Positions 26,988 through 40,115 of a stretch of 64,000 bases of DNA are shown piece by piece (the stretch's first letter is position 1; each line of letters begins with the position of its first letter). The DNA is from Carex sylvatica. Its lineage: Eukaryota > Streptophyta > Magnoliopsida > Poales > Cyperaceae. A program made the translations under genes and the position numbers. Below the pieces are notes generated by a model. That model was not told where the DNA came from, ran no database searches, and saw only the letters and a list, made by a program, of their open reading frames with translations. The stretch is from the NCBI GenBank assembly GCA_964058845.1, contig CAXKVR010000070.1, forward strand, positions 186,001 through 250,000. Reading direction: 5' to 3'.

Positions 26988-28205
26988 AGTGTTCTAAATA
27001 GCGTGTTATAGCGATGCAATAGCGGCGTTATAATGTTTTCGGACCTTAAACGCTAAGTTATAGAATAAAAGTGTGTTATTTCACCTACGACTGCTATAAC
27101 GGTAATAGCGGTCCACTATTTGCGCTACACGCTATGCTACTTAGACTTTTATTTAAAAGTCCAAACTGAAATTTTATTTCAAGGATCAATATTTTTTAAG
27201 ATCCAGTTTGCTTTAGTTTTTAAATGGAAAAAAGATAGATAATTTATGTCATGATGCTTAGTTTTTTTAATAGAAAATGATATATAGTTTATGCCATGAT
27301 ACTTAGATCATTTTAAATGGAAAAAGATAGATAGTTTATTAGAGGTGTCAATGGGTATGATAAGGGTCGGGTGGAAGCATTTTCATACCCGTATCCGTCA
27401 CAAATTATTCTTACCCGTACCCTACCCTTATTCGTTGTAGTTGTCTGATGACGAAACTGTAGCGGATAAATAACGGTTAATACTTATATAATAATTATTT
27501 TTAATATCTATTAAATAAAATACTAAGACAAATTTATTTGTCACATATATAATCACATTACTAGTATGAAATTAATTCAAAATAAATTATTTTTTTATCA
27601 AAACACAAATATATTTGTTCTTAAGTTCAGTAGGCTTTTAAACTTTATTGGAAATTTGGAATTTACTGAAAAACGTGGAATCTATTTAAGTGTTTTAATG
27701 GTGAATTATGTTTAACATAGTTACATAGATGGTCAATTATTTAAATTAAAAAATTTAATAAATTTTATTTTCCAAGATCAAGAGTAGTTGTTAGTTGGAC
27801 TGTTGGAGATGGATAATAATTCAAAGCTCATTTAGATATAAAATATATATGTTTTTTATATAATTATTTGATCGGGTAACGGGTACGAAATAGACTTTAC
27901 CCATATCCTTACCCGTTTTGATAATGGAAAAAAATCTTTATCCGTACCCGAACCCGAACCCAATAAGTTTACGAAAAAAAAATCTTACCCATACCTGTCT
28001 TATCGAATACGGTACGGGTCAAGTAAACAGATAAAAGGGTATCATTGACACCCCTATAGTTTATGATATTATTAGAGATATTTCGAATAGCAATTTAGAC
28101 TTTGTATTGGTTCAATATGGATATTTCTAATTCCTTAATCAATTTTGTGTTACTTATATAAAATATAATATTTTAAACAAAAAATACTATGTAGGATAGC
28201 TTTCA
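26988..28205. mobile_element. hAT element (TAGCG family), truncated and split by a second element
   Basis: It begins CAGTGTTCTAAATAGCG, the complement of the right end of the element at 21348-21943, so the two copies are in opposite orientation. The matching interior resumes at about 28060-28205 (ATGTAGGATAGC), then passes straight into a tandem unit at TTTATACTC. The far terminus is therefore missing. The 27340-28056 element sits inside it. Confidence 0.75.
27340..28056. mobile_element. Nested hAT-like element with ACCCG-rich ends, 717 bp
   Basis: A perfect 8-bp duplication TAGTTTAT lies at 27332-27339 and 28057-28064. The ends pair as TAGAGGTGTCAATGG and CATTGACACCCCTA. The subterminal regions carry TACCCGTACC-type repeats. 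It is inserted within the TAGCG hAT element, so it is the younger of the two. Confidence 0.87.
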
Positions 28206-30424
28206 CTTTATACTCATTTTAGAAGAGAATTTCAATGCCACAAACTTTAATAGAAGCTGTTTATTTTCTATTTATATTTCTAAAGGAATGGATTCAAACA
28301 GTTGATTTTGTTAGTTTCTACAGACAATTTATCCATATATATAGTTTCATAGTTTATACAAATAAATTCATCCTAAATTAATTAGTCACTTAAAAAATAC
28401 ACACATTTTATTAAGTAGGATTATTTGGTCACATAGGAGTAGGTCATACCAAATTAATTAGCCCCCTTAAAAAATACATACATATATTTTTTTAAGTAGG
28501 ATTATTTGGTCACATAGGAGTAGGTTATACCAAACGCAAACCAAGTCGCTCTACTTCATTTATACTCATTTTAGAAGAGAATTTCAATGCCACAAACTTT
28601 AATAGAAGCTGCTTATTTTCTATTTATATTCATGAAATAAGAAATTCATACTGTTGATTTTGTTAGTTTCTACAAACAATTTATCCATAGATATAATTTC
28701 GTAACCTATACAATTAAATTCATCCTAAATTAATTAGCCCCCTTAAAAAATACACACACATTTTTCTAAGTAAGATTATTTGGTCACATAGGAGTAGGTT
28801 ATACAAAACTCGCAAGCCAAGTCGCTCTACTTCATTTATACTCATTTTAGAAGAGAATTTCAATGCCACAAACTTTAATAGAAGTTGTTTATTTTCTATT
28901 TATATTTCTGAAGGAATGGATTCAAACAGTTGATTTTGTTAGTTTCTACAGACAATTTATCCATATATATAGTTTCATAGTTTATACAAATAAATTCATC
29001 CTAAATTAATTAGTCACTTAAAAAATACACACATTTTATTAAGTAGGATTATTTGGTCACATAGGAGTAGGTCATACCAAATTAATTATTAAAAAATACA
29101 CACATATTTTTTTTAAGTAGGATTATTTGGTCACATAGGAGTAGGTTATACCAAATGCAAGCCAAGTCGCTCTACTTCATTTATACACATTTTAGAAGAG
29201 AATTTCAATGCCACAAACTTTAATAGAAGCTGCTTATTTTCTATTTATATTCCTGAAATAAGAAATTCAAACTGTTGATTTTGTTAGTTTCTACAACAAT
29301 TTATCCATAGATATAATTTCGTAACCTATACAATTAAATTCATCCTAACTTAATTATCCCCCTTAAAAAATACACACACATTTTTCTAAGTAAGATTATT
29401 TGGTCAGATAGGAGTAGGTTATACAAAACTCGCAAGCCAAGTCGCTCTACTTCATTTATACTCATTTTAGAAGAGAATTTCAATGCCGCAAACTTTAATA
29501 GAAGCTGTTTATTTTATATTTATATTTCTAAAATAAGAAATTCAAAGGGTTGATTTTGTTAGTTTCTATAAACAATTTATCTATATATATAATTTCATAA
29601 CCTATACAATTAAATTCATTATAAATTAATTAGCCCCCTTAAAAAATACACACACATTTTTTTAAGTAAGATTATTTGGCCACATAGGAGTAGGTTATAC
29701 CAAACTCGCAAGCCAAGTTGCTCTACTTCATTTATACTCATTTTAGAAGAGAATTTCAATGCCACAAAGTTTAATAGAAGCTGTTTATTTTCTATTTATA
29801 TTTCTAAAATAAGAAATTCAAAGAGTTGATTTTGTTAGTTTCTACAAATAATTTATCCATATATATAATTTCATAACCTATACAATTAAATTCATCCTAA
29901 ATAAATTAGCCCCCTTAAAAAATACACACATTTTTTTAAGTAAGATTATTTGATCACATAGGAGTAGGTTATACCAAACTCGCAAGTCAAGTTGCTCTAC
30001 TTCATTTATACTCATTTTAGAAGAGAATTTCAATGCCACAAACTTTAATAGAAGTTGTTTATTTTCTATTTATATTTCTGAAATAAGAAATTCAAACAAT
30101 TGATTTTGTTAGTTTCTACAACAATTTATCTATAAATATAAATTTTCATAATTTATACAATTAAGTTCATCATAAATTAATTATCCCCTTAAAAAATACA
30201 CACACATTTTTTTAAGTGGAATTATTTGATCACATAGGAGTAGGTTACACCAAATTCACAAATTAAGTCGCTCGACTTTATTTTTATACACATTTTAGAA
30301 GAAAATTTCAATGCCACAAACTTTGTTAGAAGCTGTCTATTTTCTATTTATATTTCTGAAGCAAGGAATTCAAACGATTTGTTTTGTTAGTTTCTACAAA
30401 CAATATATATATATATATATATAG

Positions 30425-30823
30425 AGTCCGGCTAAATTGCTGCTAGCAGCATTTCGACTAAAGTGCTGTCGGGGCTATATTTAGCCGTGTGATGTTCAAA
30501 TAACAAATCCAAACCGTTAGATGTTTAATTTATATTAAAATCTACTTTGAGACCAAATTTTATATTTTTTGGAATTTTTTTACTATTTATTAAGCTGGTT
30601 TGAAAACCGCTGTTTTCAATGCTGCGGAAATTTACTGAAAACAACGGTTTTCAAACCAACTTAATAAATAGTAAAAGATTCCAAAAAATATAAAATTTGG
30701 TCTCAAAGTAGATTTTAATATAGATTAAACATCTAATGGTTTGGATTTATTGTTTGAACATCACACGGCTAATTATAGCCCCGGCAGCACTTGGCTGAAA
30801 TGCTGCCAGCAGTAATTTAGCCG

Positions 30824-30827
<4 letters not shown>
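30425..30827. mobile_element. Near-perfect hairpin element in a TA microsatellite, 403 bp
   Basis: The arms of about 190 bases are almost exact reverse complements, from AGTCCGGCTAAATT to AATTTAGCCGGACT. TA repeats flank both sides (about 30403-30422 and 30828-30856). The inner arm carries CAAATTTTATATTTTTTGG and ACTATTTATTAAG, shared with other hairpins in this window. It is non-coding. Confidence 0.85.
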
Positions 30828-30884
<57 letters not shown>

Positions 30885-30890
<6 letters not shown>

Positions 30891-31261
30891 GGAGCAAATT
30901 ACACATTTTTTGGTGACACCGAATTACACTCAATTTTCAAAGTTTTTAAAGTTCAAATAGTCGATCCAAACCGTTCAACATAATGGATATGTTAAAATGT
31001 GCTTGCAGATCAAATTTTATATATTTTTAAAAAAATTTAAAATTTATTAAGTATTTAACAAAATCGCTATATTCAGACCATTGAATTTTTATACCCATCT
31101 TAATAAATAGTAAAAAAATTCAAAAAAAATATAAATTTTGATCTGCAAGCACATTTTAACATATCCATCATGTTGAACGGTTTGGATCAACTAATTAGAC
31201 TTTGAAAATATAGAGTGTAATTCGGTGTCACCAAAAAAGGATGTAATTTGGATCCCTCCTC
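30885..31261. mobile_element. Hairpin MITE with GAGGAGGGA ends, 377 bp
   Basis: The left end GAGGAGGGAGCAAATTACA pairs with the right end GTAATTTGGATCCCTCCTC. The arms share GATCCAAACCGTTCAACAT and AAATGTGCTTGCAGATCAAA. It lies between GA and TA microsatellites. It is close kin of the element at 48667-49026, where a 9-bp target duplication is visible. Confidence 0.82.
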
Positions 31262-31280
<19 letters not shown>

Positions 31281-31299
<19 letters not shown>

Positions 31300-31719
31300 G
31301 TTGGCTACTCTACTTACATAAATATATGAGGGTATATGCTTATAAGTCATTTTTTCGTTTTCAAAATCTAAAAAGTCGATCTGAACTGTTAGATGTGATC
31401 TCTATATTGAAATGTGCTTGGAGACTAAATTTTACATTTTTTCTGAATTATTTTACTATTTATTAAGCCACTTTGAAAATTGCTGATCCAACAGTGGCTT
31501 AACAAAATAGTAAAATCAGAAGCCGTCATTGGATCAATAATTTTCAAAGTGACTTAATAAATAGTAAACAAATTCAGAAAAATGTAAAATTTGGTCTCCA
31601 AGCACATTTCAATATAGAGATCACATCTAATGGTTCAGATCGACTTTTTGGATTTTGAAAATAAAAAAATGAGTTATAAGCATATACCCTCATATGCTTA
31701 TATAAGTAGAGTAGCCAAC

Positions 31720-31742
<23 letters not shown>
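31281..31742. mobile_element. Hairpin MITE ending in GA/CT repeats, 462 bp
   Basis: GA repeat followed by GGTTGGCTACTCTACTTA on the left, mirrored by TAAGTAGAGTAGCCAACC and a CT repeat on the right. The arms share GTGCTTGGAGACTAAATTTT and ACTATTTATTAAG with neighbouring hairpins. The GA tract appears to be part of the terminal repeat. Confidence 0.8.
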
Positions 31743-31786
<44 letters not shown>

Positions 31787-31948
31787 TAATTTATACAATT
31801 GAATTCATCCTAAATTAATTATCCTCCTTAAAAAATACACGCATAATTTTTTTAAGTAAGATTATTTGATCACATAGGAGTAGGTTGCACCAAAGTCGCA
31901 AACTAAATCGCTCTATTTCATTTTATACTCATTTTAGGAGAGAATTTC

Positions 31949-33298
31949 CCAAAAATTTTATTAATACCCAAAATTTCAAATGAATTACTCAATCTATCCT
32001 ATTGTGCAGAAGATATCATTTTTTGCCCTGTCCGATTAATAAATAACCGGACAGCTTTTTTCTTTCTGATTAATACTTGACTGAATCTGTAATATTCATC
32101 CGGTTAATAATTAACCAGAAAGTTTGATCATGTCCGGTTATTAAATAACCGGACCAAATTTTCTCCTGTATCTAATGGGACATTCATTGTTTCCCATGTT
32201 GACCTTTCTTGTAAAAGCATTGACTATCTTGATATTGCTCCCTTTGACTTGACGTCACAAATGTTTCGTTTATTTTTTTAGAATTGCAAATTTAGATCGT
32301 CATTTGAAGCATGTTCTAGTGACAACTTGGTTTTTAATAGTACAAATTCATAGATTATGATATTAGCACTATTCATTTTTTAATATATTATCATGATATT
32401 ATATTATTATCTAAGTGTTTTAGCATGGACTATGGAGAAAATTTTATCCTTTAATTATTAATTATTTTCTTTACATATTGTTTCTCAATTATATATTATT
32501 ATTACAGGATTTTCGTTTTTTAAAAGTTATGTTTATATAATGTATAAAAGTTATGTTAATAAAAAACTTAGAAATATTAATATGTCTATCCGAAATTCAT
32601 AATAAGCCTACGCATCCTCCAAACAAGTTTATTAAATTGTATGTTTGAATTCAATTGATGTTGAAATAATTGGAATTTTAATTGTAAAATGAAAGACGTA
32701 TTCAGTATATAGATTTTGGTATTAATGATCTAGTGAAAAGTTTAAATTATACAAGGTAGTATTAATTTTTTTTTTAATTTAAACGGTTCATGTTAACTGA
32801 AATAAAATATTAGAGTCATTTTAATTTTCATAATTTATACGAAAATTATAAACAGTATCTAACGGACTATAAACGTGTTAACTTTTAATTATCATAATTC
32901 AACTAATCATATTTGTTATAAAAAAATCAAAATTAAATATTTAATTATTCATATTATTACCCATACTTATTTGGTTGAAATCAACTATAATGTTAGCTTT
33001 TTATGTATTGCATATTTTTGACTTTGAATTATAAATTCAAACGCCAAACGCCAAACGGGAAGAGACGAAATTTCTGAACAGGAGAAAATTTGGTCCAATT
33101 ATTAAATAATCGGACAGGAGCAAATTTTTTGGTCAATTATTAATCGGACGAATATTACAGGTTCGGTCAAGTATTAACCGGAAAGAAAAAAGCTGTCCGG
33201 TTATTTATTAACCGGATAGGGCAAAAAATGAATTATTTTGCGAAATAGGGTAGCTTGAGTAATTTATTTCAAATTTTGAGTATTAATAAAAAATTTGG
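31949..33298. mobile_element. Non-autonomous Mutator-like element, 1350 bp, arms over 200 bp
   Basis: A perfect 9-bp duplication GAGAATTTC lies at 31940-31948 and 33299-33307. The empty sequence, AGAGAATTTCA, is seen in neighbouring tandem units. Arms start CCAAAAATTTTATTAATAC and end GTATTAATAAAAAATTTGG, with repeated CCGGTTAT/ATAACCGG motifs. The AT-rich centre of about 850 bases has no transposase-like ORF, so an enzyme would be needed in trans. Confidence 0.88.
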
Positions 33299-33430
33299 GA
33301 GAATTTCAGTATCATAAACTTTAATAGAATCTGTCTATTTTCTATTTTTATTTCTGAAGTAAGGAATTCAAACGGTTGATTTGTCAATTTCATATTTATA
33401 CAAAAAAAAATCATCCTAAATTAATTTGTC

Positions 33431-36400
33431 TCAGAATTATAGTAAACTTCGATTAAAATTCATTGGTATGTTTGAATTAATTTTTTTATTAGATAGAAAG
33501 ATGAAAGTTTAGTCTATCAACTTTTATTTAGTTGTTCATAAAGAATTTTCATTCAGATTTCAAACTCACAGTCACTCACATAGAAAATATTACATTTTTT
33601 CACTATATCAATGATTGGTTCTTACGGCTAAATTTATCTATTGTAGTAAACTTTGATATCAGCATTAAAGCATTCTTGATTTTGCTAAAAGTGATAAAAT
33701 AAATTATAAAACTTTGCATGAGTGCATCCATGTTGAAGTTGAGCAATATAATACGGTTCGATTTGTCATTTTAAATTATTTTCTATTAATAAAAAAAAAA
33801 TGAATATGGCAACCGTGCCATCAGAATCTTCTTTGTCCTTATTTGGAAAAGAAAGAAAGTTCTCATGTCCTAAATTATTTTAGGCATAAAAGATCACATT
33901 TTCTCTTTTGTATTATTTTAAAATTCGAAATGAAAAAATCAAGTTCAAATTGTAAATCATGTTTATTTTTCAAGAGGGATTCATACAAGATTTTATAACT
34001 TTTGGAGCTTATTTTGTATGAGATTATGATGTCAAGAAATGGATCTTCTAAAATTTCAATCATAGTCAATTAGATTTATTTTTATTTTTATTTTTACTCT
34101 TAATTTACTATAAACGACTCCAAAAATTATAAAATTTTACATGGTATTAATGAATATATCCTTTCCCAAAGTAAAATGGAGAGAGAGATATCTTAATTAT
34201 TATAAAACAAGGTGAAATAACTTTTTTTAGGAGAGGTAAAATAGAACACATCATATCATGTCTTCGTACATTTAAAGCTTTGATTTTTCATGAAAAGATA
34301 TGAAAAAACAAATTTGCAATAGAAAAGGAAGCCATGCAACACATGAAGCCAAAAACTAACTTCCTGAAAATGACTGGTTGCTGGTAGCAAGTGTACTTAG
34401 TGCTACTCCTTTCAAAAACACTACTTTGCATTCAAGTACTTTGGCTAAAAAAATTGTGACATTTTGTCTTCCAAAAAAATGGTAATTGCAATCAGTTGGA
34501 AAATAAATTAATGAATATCTAAGAGAAAACTAAGAGATTGATTGCTTCTTATTTTTTTCTTTTTTTCTTTGATCGAACTATTAGTTCAATCTTATCTGAA
34601 TATTTTATGGGAATGAATCAATGATTATAACTCAGTATGTAGTTTTTGAAATTTGCAGCGTGTGTCGATCACAAATTCGTTGAAAACTACTGAGACCGAA
34701 TCATTATTGTGATTATTATTGATTTTATAAAATTAAATGCTGAAATTATGCATGGTTGAGTGGTACTAGAACCGAACCAATGGTTTTCGAACTTTGCGAC
34801 CATTAGTGTGATTAGTAAAAATGAAGAGGACTGAACCATTGATTCAATTTCACCTCTATGGAACCGAACCAGTGGTTAAATTCTATCTATTTCTCAAAGA
34901 AAAAATTAAAATAATCAATCATTTTCCTAGTGAGTTAGATTTTTTAATCTCTATAAATATATAATAGGTGTGACATGATGAAGATAGAAATTGAACCTAA
35001 TTTGGATGACTTCATTTGTTCATTAACAGAAGGTATCTATCTACAAATTAATTAAGCAAATTAAATTGCAACACTAGTGAGACAAAGAGGAAAACAATTA
35101 AATTGCAAACGTAGGTCCGCACTAGGGTTTTGACAAGCATTCTTGAATTTTAAGAAAGTTATGTAATAGTGGGCATTTGAATCATTATTTTAGTGGAATT
35201 TTGACAATCTAGCTCAACCAAAATAGCGACTAATCTCAATCTGAATAGATATTAACCTTTTTCTTTATATTCAAGCAAGTGCACCATGAAAGCAACAATC
35301 CTGTACTAAGTAAGTTGGTACAGTACTAGTGTACTACAATAGTGGTCTCCAATTAACAAAATTCTATTTAAATTGAGGAGGCTTCAAATGTTTCTATTTT
35401 TTGTACTTTCCATCATGCTTCTATTTTAAAAAACTTTAATAACTCAAAATGTAAAACTTAAAAGTCAGCATAAAACTGTTGAATATGATCTACATCGTTT
35501 TATCTAATTATAACATTTTAACTTTGTTTTGGTTATCATCAAGAGCTTGTAAAATGGACTAATGTGAATAATTTCTAAAATGTTGATTTTTTAACTTATT
35601 GATTAACATATAAACAAAATCGAAATGTGATAACTTTTTTATGAGCACAAAGAAAATAACATAAATCACATCTAATGGTTCTATTTTTGAAGAAGTTTAT
35701 AATTTAAATTTTGAATTATTAACGTTTTAAAAATGAAGACATGGTGAAGACACAAAAATAGATATTTTTTAACCCTCATTTAAATTTGTGTAACATTTTA
35801 TTCCTTCAAAATTAAATGAGGAAGTAAAGAAAGATATCAAACAAGTTAATGACCAGATTATCAAGTAATAGCAATCCTTCAGTGTAATTTACACTTCTTT
35901 TCAGAACCTTTCTAGAATCAGGTGGGGCATCTCAATCCAAAGTTATGATTTTATTTAATAATCATATCTATCAAGTGACACATATGCAACAAATGAATTG
36001 CTCTGAATAGTTGCTTTATTGAAAAAATCAATTTACTTTTTTCACCTGACAATGGACTCCAGACCTAACTGGACACTATACCATTGAAATACACCTGAAT
36101 CAGACTAGTTCTTAACTCAAAAATTTGTGTTATATTATGGAAGCATTTCCCATTACATGTACAAATTGATGGTTAATATCTAATAACATGGTTTACCAAC
36201 CAGCAACATCTTTCACTTAAAACAAAAATAAGATGTAAAGTAATTTGTTAAAAAGTTGGCAGTTCTAACAGCCCACAAACCTGTTATTTGGTACCAACCA
36301 GCAACATCCTTCACTTAAAACAAAAATAAAATGTAAAATAACCTTGTTACTGGGTTTGCAGTTGCAACTCCCCACAAATAACCAAAACCAATCCTGGCCA

Positions 36401-36590
36401 GACACGTGTATTTTTAAGAGTAAAATGGGTGTCACTTGATTAGACTTCCATAACGAATCAAAACTTGAGCGACCCAAAACCAAACAACCAGAAACTACAA
36501 ACAAGCAAGACCAAAGTAGAGGAAAATTTTGTAAAGAATTACTTCCAATAAAACCGAATCTAAGACCCAACCAAACTGACCTGGGCCCAA
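33431..36590. other. Intergenic, no gene; local duplication near 36.2 kb
   Basis: AT-rich with no supported gene. About 36193-36240 and 36293-36340 are direct copies beginning CCAACCAGCAACATC, with a period of about 100 bases. A minus-strand open frame at 36265-36672 does not look like a known protein. Confidence 0.5.
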
Positions 36591-37719
36591 GATTTTGAAA
36601 AGCACAACAAAACCTAGTCCAGTAGAAAACAACTACTGTAGATTGACCATCACACAACAGACAATATGGCAACTCATTTCAAGAATATCAAATCCAAAAT
36701 TCTGTATATATTTGTATAGTGTCCTGCATAACATTTATTTTAGGTGAAGACCAGAAATTGGAATTACTGAATAAATAACAAAAGGTGGTCATAGGAACTA
36801 AGGCACCAATTTATCGAGCTATAACTCGCAAGGAAAATAAAAACCTAGAACGACAAAAGGTGAGAGGCTACAAAAATGTTCTAAGAAAATCTCTCAAGTG
36901 CTCAATGTGGTTTTGGAACGAATCCATCCACGGCAAAATTTCGTGTTGCTGCTGGCAGAGCCAATCGAAGGCCATCGAGCTCAGGTGTCGCAATTACTTG
37001 ACAACCAAGGCGGGACCTACAATCATTTAGAGTAGTAAATATCAAGTTTAAAGGGGGAGAACCATCTTACAAAAAAAACTAGATCACTGATGTTACTTCC
37101 ATTTAGCAGGGAAAGTTGTACTTTCCTGCTTGCCTAATGTCATATTTTCCATTTATTTGAGACATGCATGGGATCACTCATTTTGCAGAGAATCTGATAC
37201 TTCTTTTGGAAAGGTGTAAATGAACTGCAAAACCCACAAACAGATGATATCCATAATCATACTCTTGTTATTTTATCAATGTTGTCGGGGGCAGGGCTAA
37301 ATTTTTTATTAGGGTGGGGCAAAATTTTAGGATGAGGCATAATTTCATAATTATATTGAATCTTGAGTATATTTTTATGGCAATGCCACCCCCGGGCCAC
37401 ATGTGGCTCCGCCCCCAACTTCTGTAATTGTAATGTTCCCTTTGTGTTTAACTTCGGTTTCTTTACATCTGATTTAAAACTTCGATGAAAACTCTGATAC
37501 ACTAATGTGGAAGTTCAATAAAGAAACCAACCAATGCTATCATGTTCATCAGGCAAGTACATGCACAAGGTACCACTATGACCATTCAGTACCACAAAAA
37601 ATAGGTGATTTAAGCATGTAAAAGTGAGATCCTTGGATATTAGCATTGTGATTTTTACAAAATGGCATATTTTTTCATCTTATTTTTTTTTATTTATTTA
37701 TATATTTTTGTTGGGGGGA

Positions 37720-37754
<35 letters not shown>

Positions 37755-40115
37755 AAAGGCATGTTAGGAGTAATTAACATTAGACCAAAAAAAAGTGCAT
37801 ACGTTTCAGTTAGGCCAAAGGCGAGATCAAGCATGTCATTTTCTTCATCAGTTGGATCTCCCAGTTTGTTATAGTGATCCACATCCTACAATAAATAAAT
37901 TTAATAACAATCTAACAGAAGTTGTAACACTGAACAATTATAGGCACCCCGTAGAAAGCACAAAATATTATATATCCGCTTGAAGAATGAAAACACTCAT
38001 ACCCTTATATAAAGGGAATATCAACTCATGTTTTAGGCACGTTAATGAGAGACAAAAGAGGAGCACCTGTGAATACTTCTCTTATAGAAATTGAGAGTGT
38101 GTTATATGTGATTTTAGTACTGCTTATCAGACTTTGAAACATTTATAGTCTCACAGGTATTCAACAAAATTCGAGGTTTTTAACGGGCAAGGACAACTTT
38201 CGTTCGAAAATATCTCTATCATTATAAGGTCCTCTTAAAAAGGTATATAGTCAACTAAAAACGTACCATCACAATCACATGGCATGTAGAACATGCAAGG
38301 GAGCCTTCACATGCCCCTGCTTTTTCCAAAAATATAAAACAAAATAATAAGTCAATAGCTTGTGTCACCTCAATAAGGCCTATAGTGTGCATTATTCAGT
38401 GTGATTTTTTTGATGGGACCTGCTCATTATTTTTGGTTAGTCCTCTTGTCAGAGGTAGGACATTATTATTTCATATTTAGTTGTTCACAATTTGGTTGTT
38501 TTTAAAAATGATAAAGGTACAAAATCAGCATCTCTCAGTGTCTCCAATTACACTCTAATATATATATGTGGAGACAAATGGGGAAAAAAATGAACCTTCT
38601 AGTTCTATGTCATTTTCATGAGCCGCCTCTAACATAGACATTCCAATTGGAACTTTTATATGCTTCTCCTCTCCATCCTTATTCACAAATGTCACAGAAA
38701 TCCTTCAGATTTATAAAACATCCCCAAGAAATAACATTATTTCAATTAATGGCCAAAAATCAATGAGAGTATCTCTATGAAATTAACAAATAAAAGTAGG
38801 AGATCTTACGTTTCATTCGATTGGTTGCCATCTGATTGAGCATTATCACTAGTGGTTGTACCACTAGAGGAGAAAAATCTGGTCTGAAATCATCATTAAT
38901 TTAATGTCTTAAGGATAAAGAATTAACAGTATCATATGCATATATAACCCAATGGTACATTTTAGGCTATTGCAAGCATTATCATTTGCTAAAATGCATC
39001 CCAATTAAGCCTCAATTTATCTCCAACTGTAAATTTAAGCATTGATTAAAGAAACTACTGCCTCAGTCAAGTCCCAAAATGAGCTTCATATGTGTCACCA
39101 AATTTAATTGAACATGTAGCTATAATAGAGCTGAAAAGAAACAAACCATAGGGTTCAAAAAACGGTTTTGATCACAACTTCTGGAGATGCTTCTCTTAGT
39201 AAGAGAGTTTTGCACTGTGACACAAAATTTCAAATTACATGTCAGTATTGACCCAAAAAAATTACAACATGGATTCTTCAGAAACTAGTAGATATCAAAT
39301 CAAATGTTTAAACATACAAACATTATTAGCCTTCAGCGATTTGACACTTTACAGGTGTAGGGTATTGTAAAAATATTTGGTGTTTCAGCTTAAAATGAGC
39401 TTCAATTAAGCAACTAGGGTTAGTAAGCAAAACTAAACCCTAAGGTCTTAAGAATTTTCATACTATACTGGTACTATTTTGGTAAATGAGGAATGGTACA
39501 GCTACACACCATCCAGCATGAATCAACCGGCTAAAATCTCCAATCAAGTACCAAAAATTGCCTAAAATTCCCACAGTAAACAGTCAAAATCGGGAACTGA
39601 AAGCAAAAGAAGAAAGAACTAACCAACTCTGGTCTCGTTCAAGATGCGAAATCCCAGGCGAGAGATTCTAGAAAACATTGTTGTAATTGGAGAACTCGCC
39701 TGCCAATTGTGTTGTCAGTGACCAGATAGAAACCAAACAAAAATCACCTCTAGTGGAAACGAGGCGAGTTCCAGCCTCACTTTGCGTTTAGAGCGAATAC
39801 GGAGAAAATATGAAAAACGTCGGACGAAACGAAACCAAAAAAAAAAAAAAAATCAGAGCAGTGCGAAGCGAACCTTCGAGAGTTGCGCGACTCCAGAACG
39901 GCTGGAGCTAGAGAAACGCAAGTACACAACACAAGAAAAATAAAGGAAACAGAACAAAAAAGAAGGTATATGGAAAATATCTTACCTGATTCGGCCCACG
40001 GGCCGTGATACGTGGTCTTTGGGCCTTAATGAGTTGTAATAAACCCCGCTATGTATTCATTCTGCTCGTCAGCCACCTAAAGCTTCTCTGTTTCTGTCTG
40101 ATTTTATCAAATTTC
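36590..40115. repeat. Tandem duplication, block A (ferredoxin)
   Basis: Block A runs from the ferredoxin 3' flank (ACAATATGGCAA near 36660) to the promoter side (CTTTGGGCCTTAATGAG near 40020). All seven exons, most introns and both flanks match block B in the same orientation. It carries its own GC-rich insertion at about 37278-37420, with ends like GGGGGCAGGGCT and GGCTCCGCCCCC, that B lacks. Confidence 0.88.
36902..39678 (-). CDS. MFDX: Mitochondrial adrenodoxin-type [2Fe-2S] ferredoxin, copy A
   Basis: Small electron carrier of the mitochondrial matrix. It takes electrons from an NADPH-dependent adrenodoxin-type reductase and supports Fe-S cluster assembly and, in plants, biotin synthesis. 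Seven exons join in frame to 183 aa: 39678-39624, 39214-39147, 38883-38810, 38702-38596, 38316-38267, 37885-37803 and 37016-36902. The first 60 or so residues are rich in Arg/Ser with almost no acid ([13 protein letters not shown]), a good mitochondrial presequence. Cluster ligands are C104, C110 and C113 in [17 protein letters not shown], and C151 in SRLGCQ. The acidic partner-binding helix [16 protein letters not shown] follows. The C-terminus ends FVPKPH. Length and layout fit Arabidopsis mFDX1/2. The start is the only in-frame ATG before the presequence. A near-identical gene follows about 4.1 kb away. Confidence 0.95.

Larger units (their letters stand above)
26703..33430. repeat. Tandem array of about 275-bp units, interrupted by nested elements
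   Basis: The unit contains CACATAGGAGTAGG, CTCTACTTCATTTATACTC, AATTTCAATGCCACAAAC and TTCATCCTAAATTAATTA. The AGGAGTAGG anchor occurs near 26755, 28435, 28516, 28791, 29063, 29137, 29410, 29686, 29960, 30236 and 31876. Spacing is mostly 272-276 bases, with two short steps of about 80 that make a higher-order period of about 625 bases. Insertions at 26988-28205, 30425-31742 and 31949-33298 split it. It has no coding capacity and no satellite name I recognise. Confidence 0.85.

Noticed and set aside
28435..30236. Regularly spaced repeats considered as a CRISPR array
   Set aside because: The repeated unit is the full 275 bases with no unique spacers, and the genome is a plant nuclear one.
36265..36672. 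135-aa minus-strand open frame downstream of ferredoxin A
   Set aside because: Only its first 25 or so residues have a counterpart in block B, where the frame then diverges. It lies in the presumed 3' flank and has no recognisable domain.
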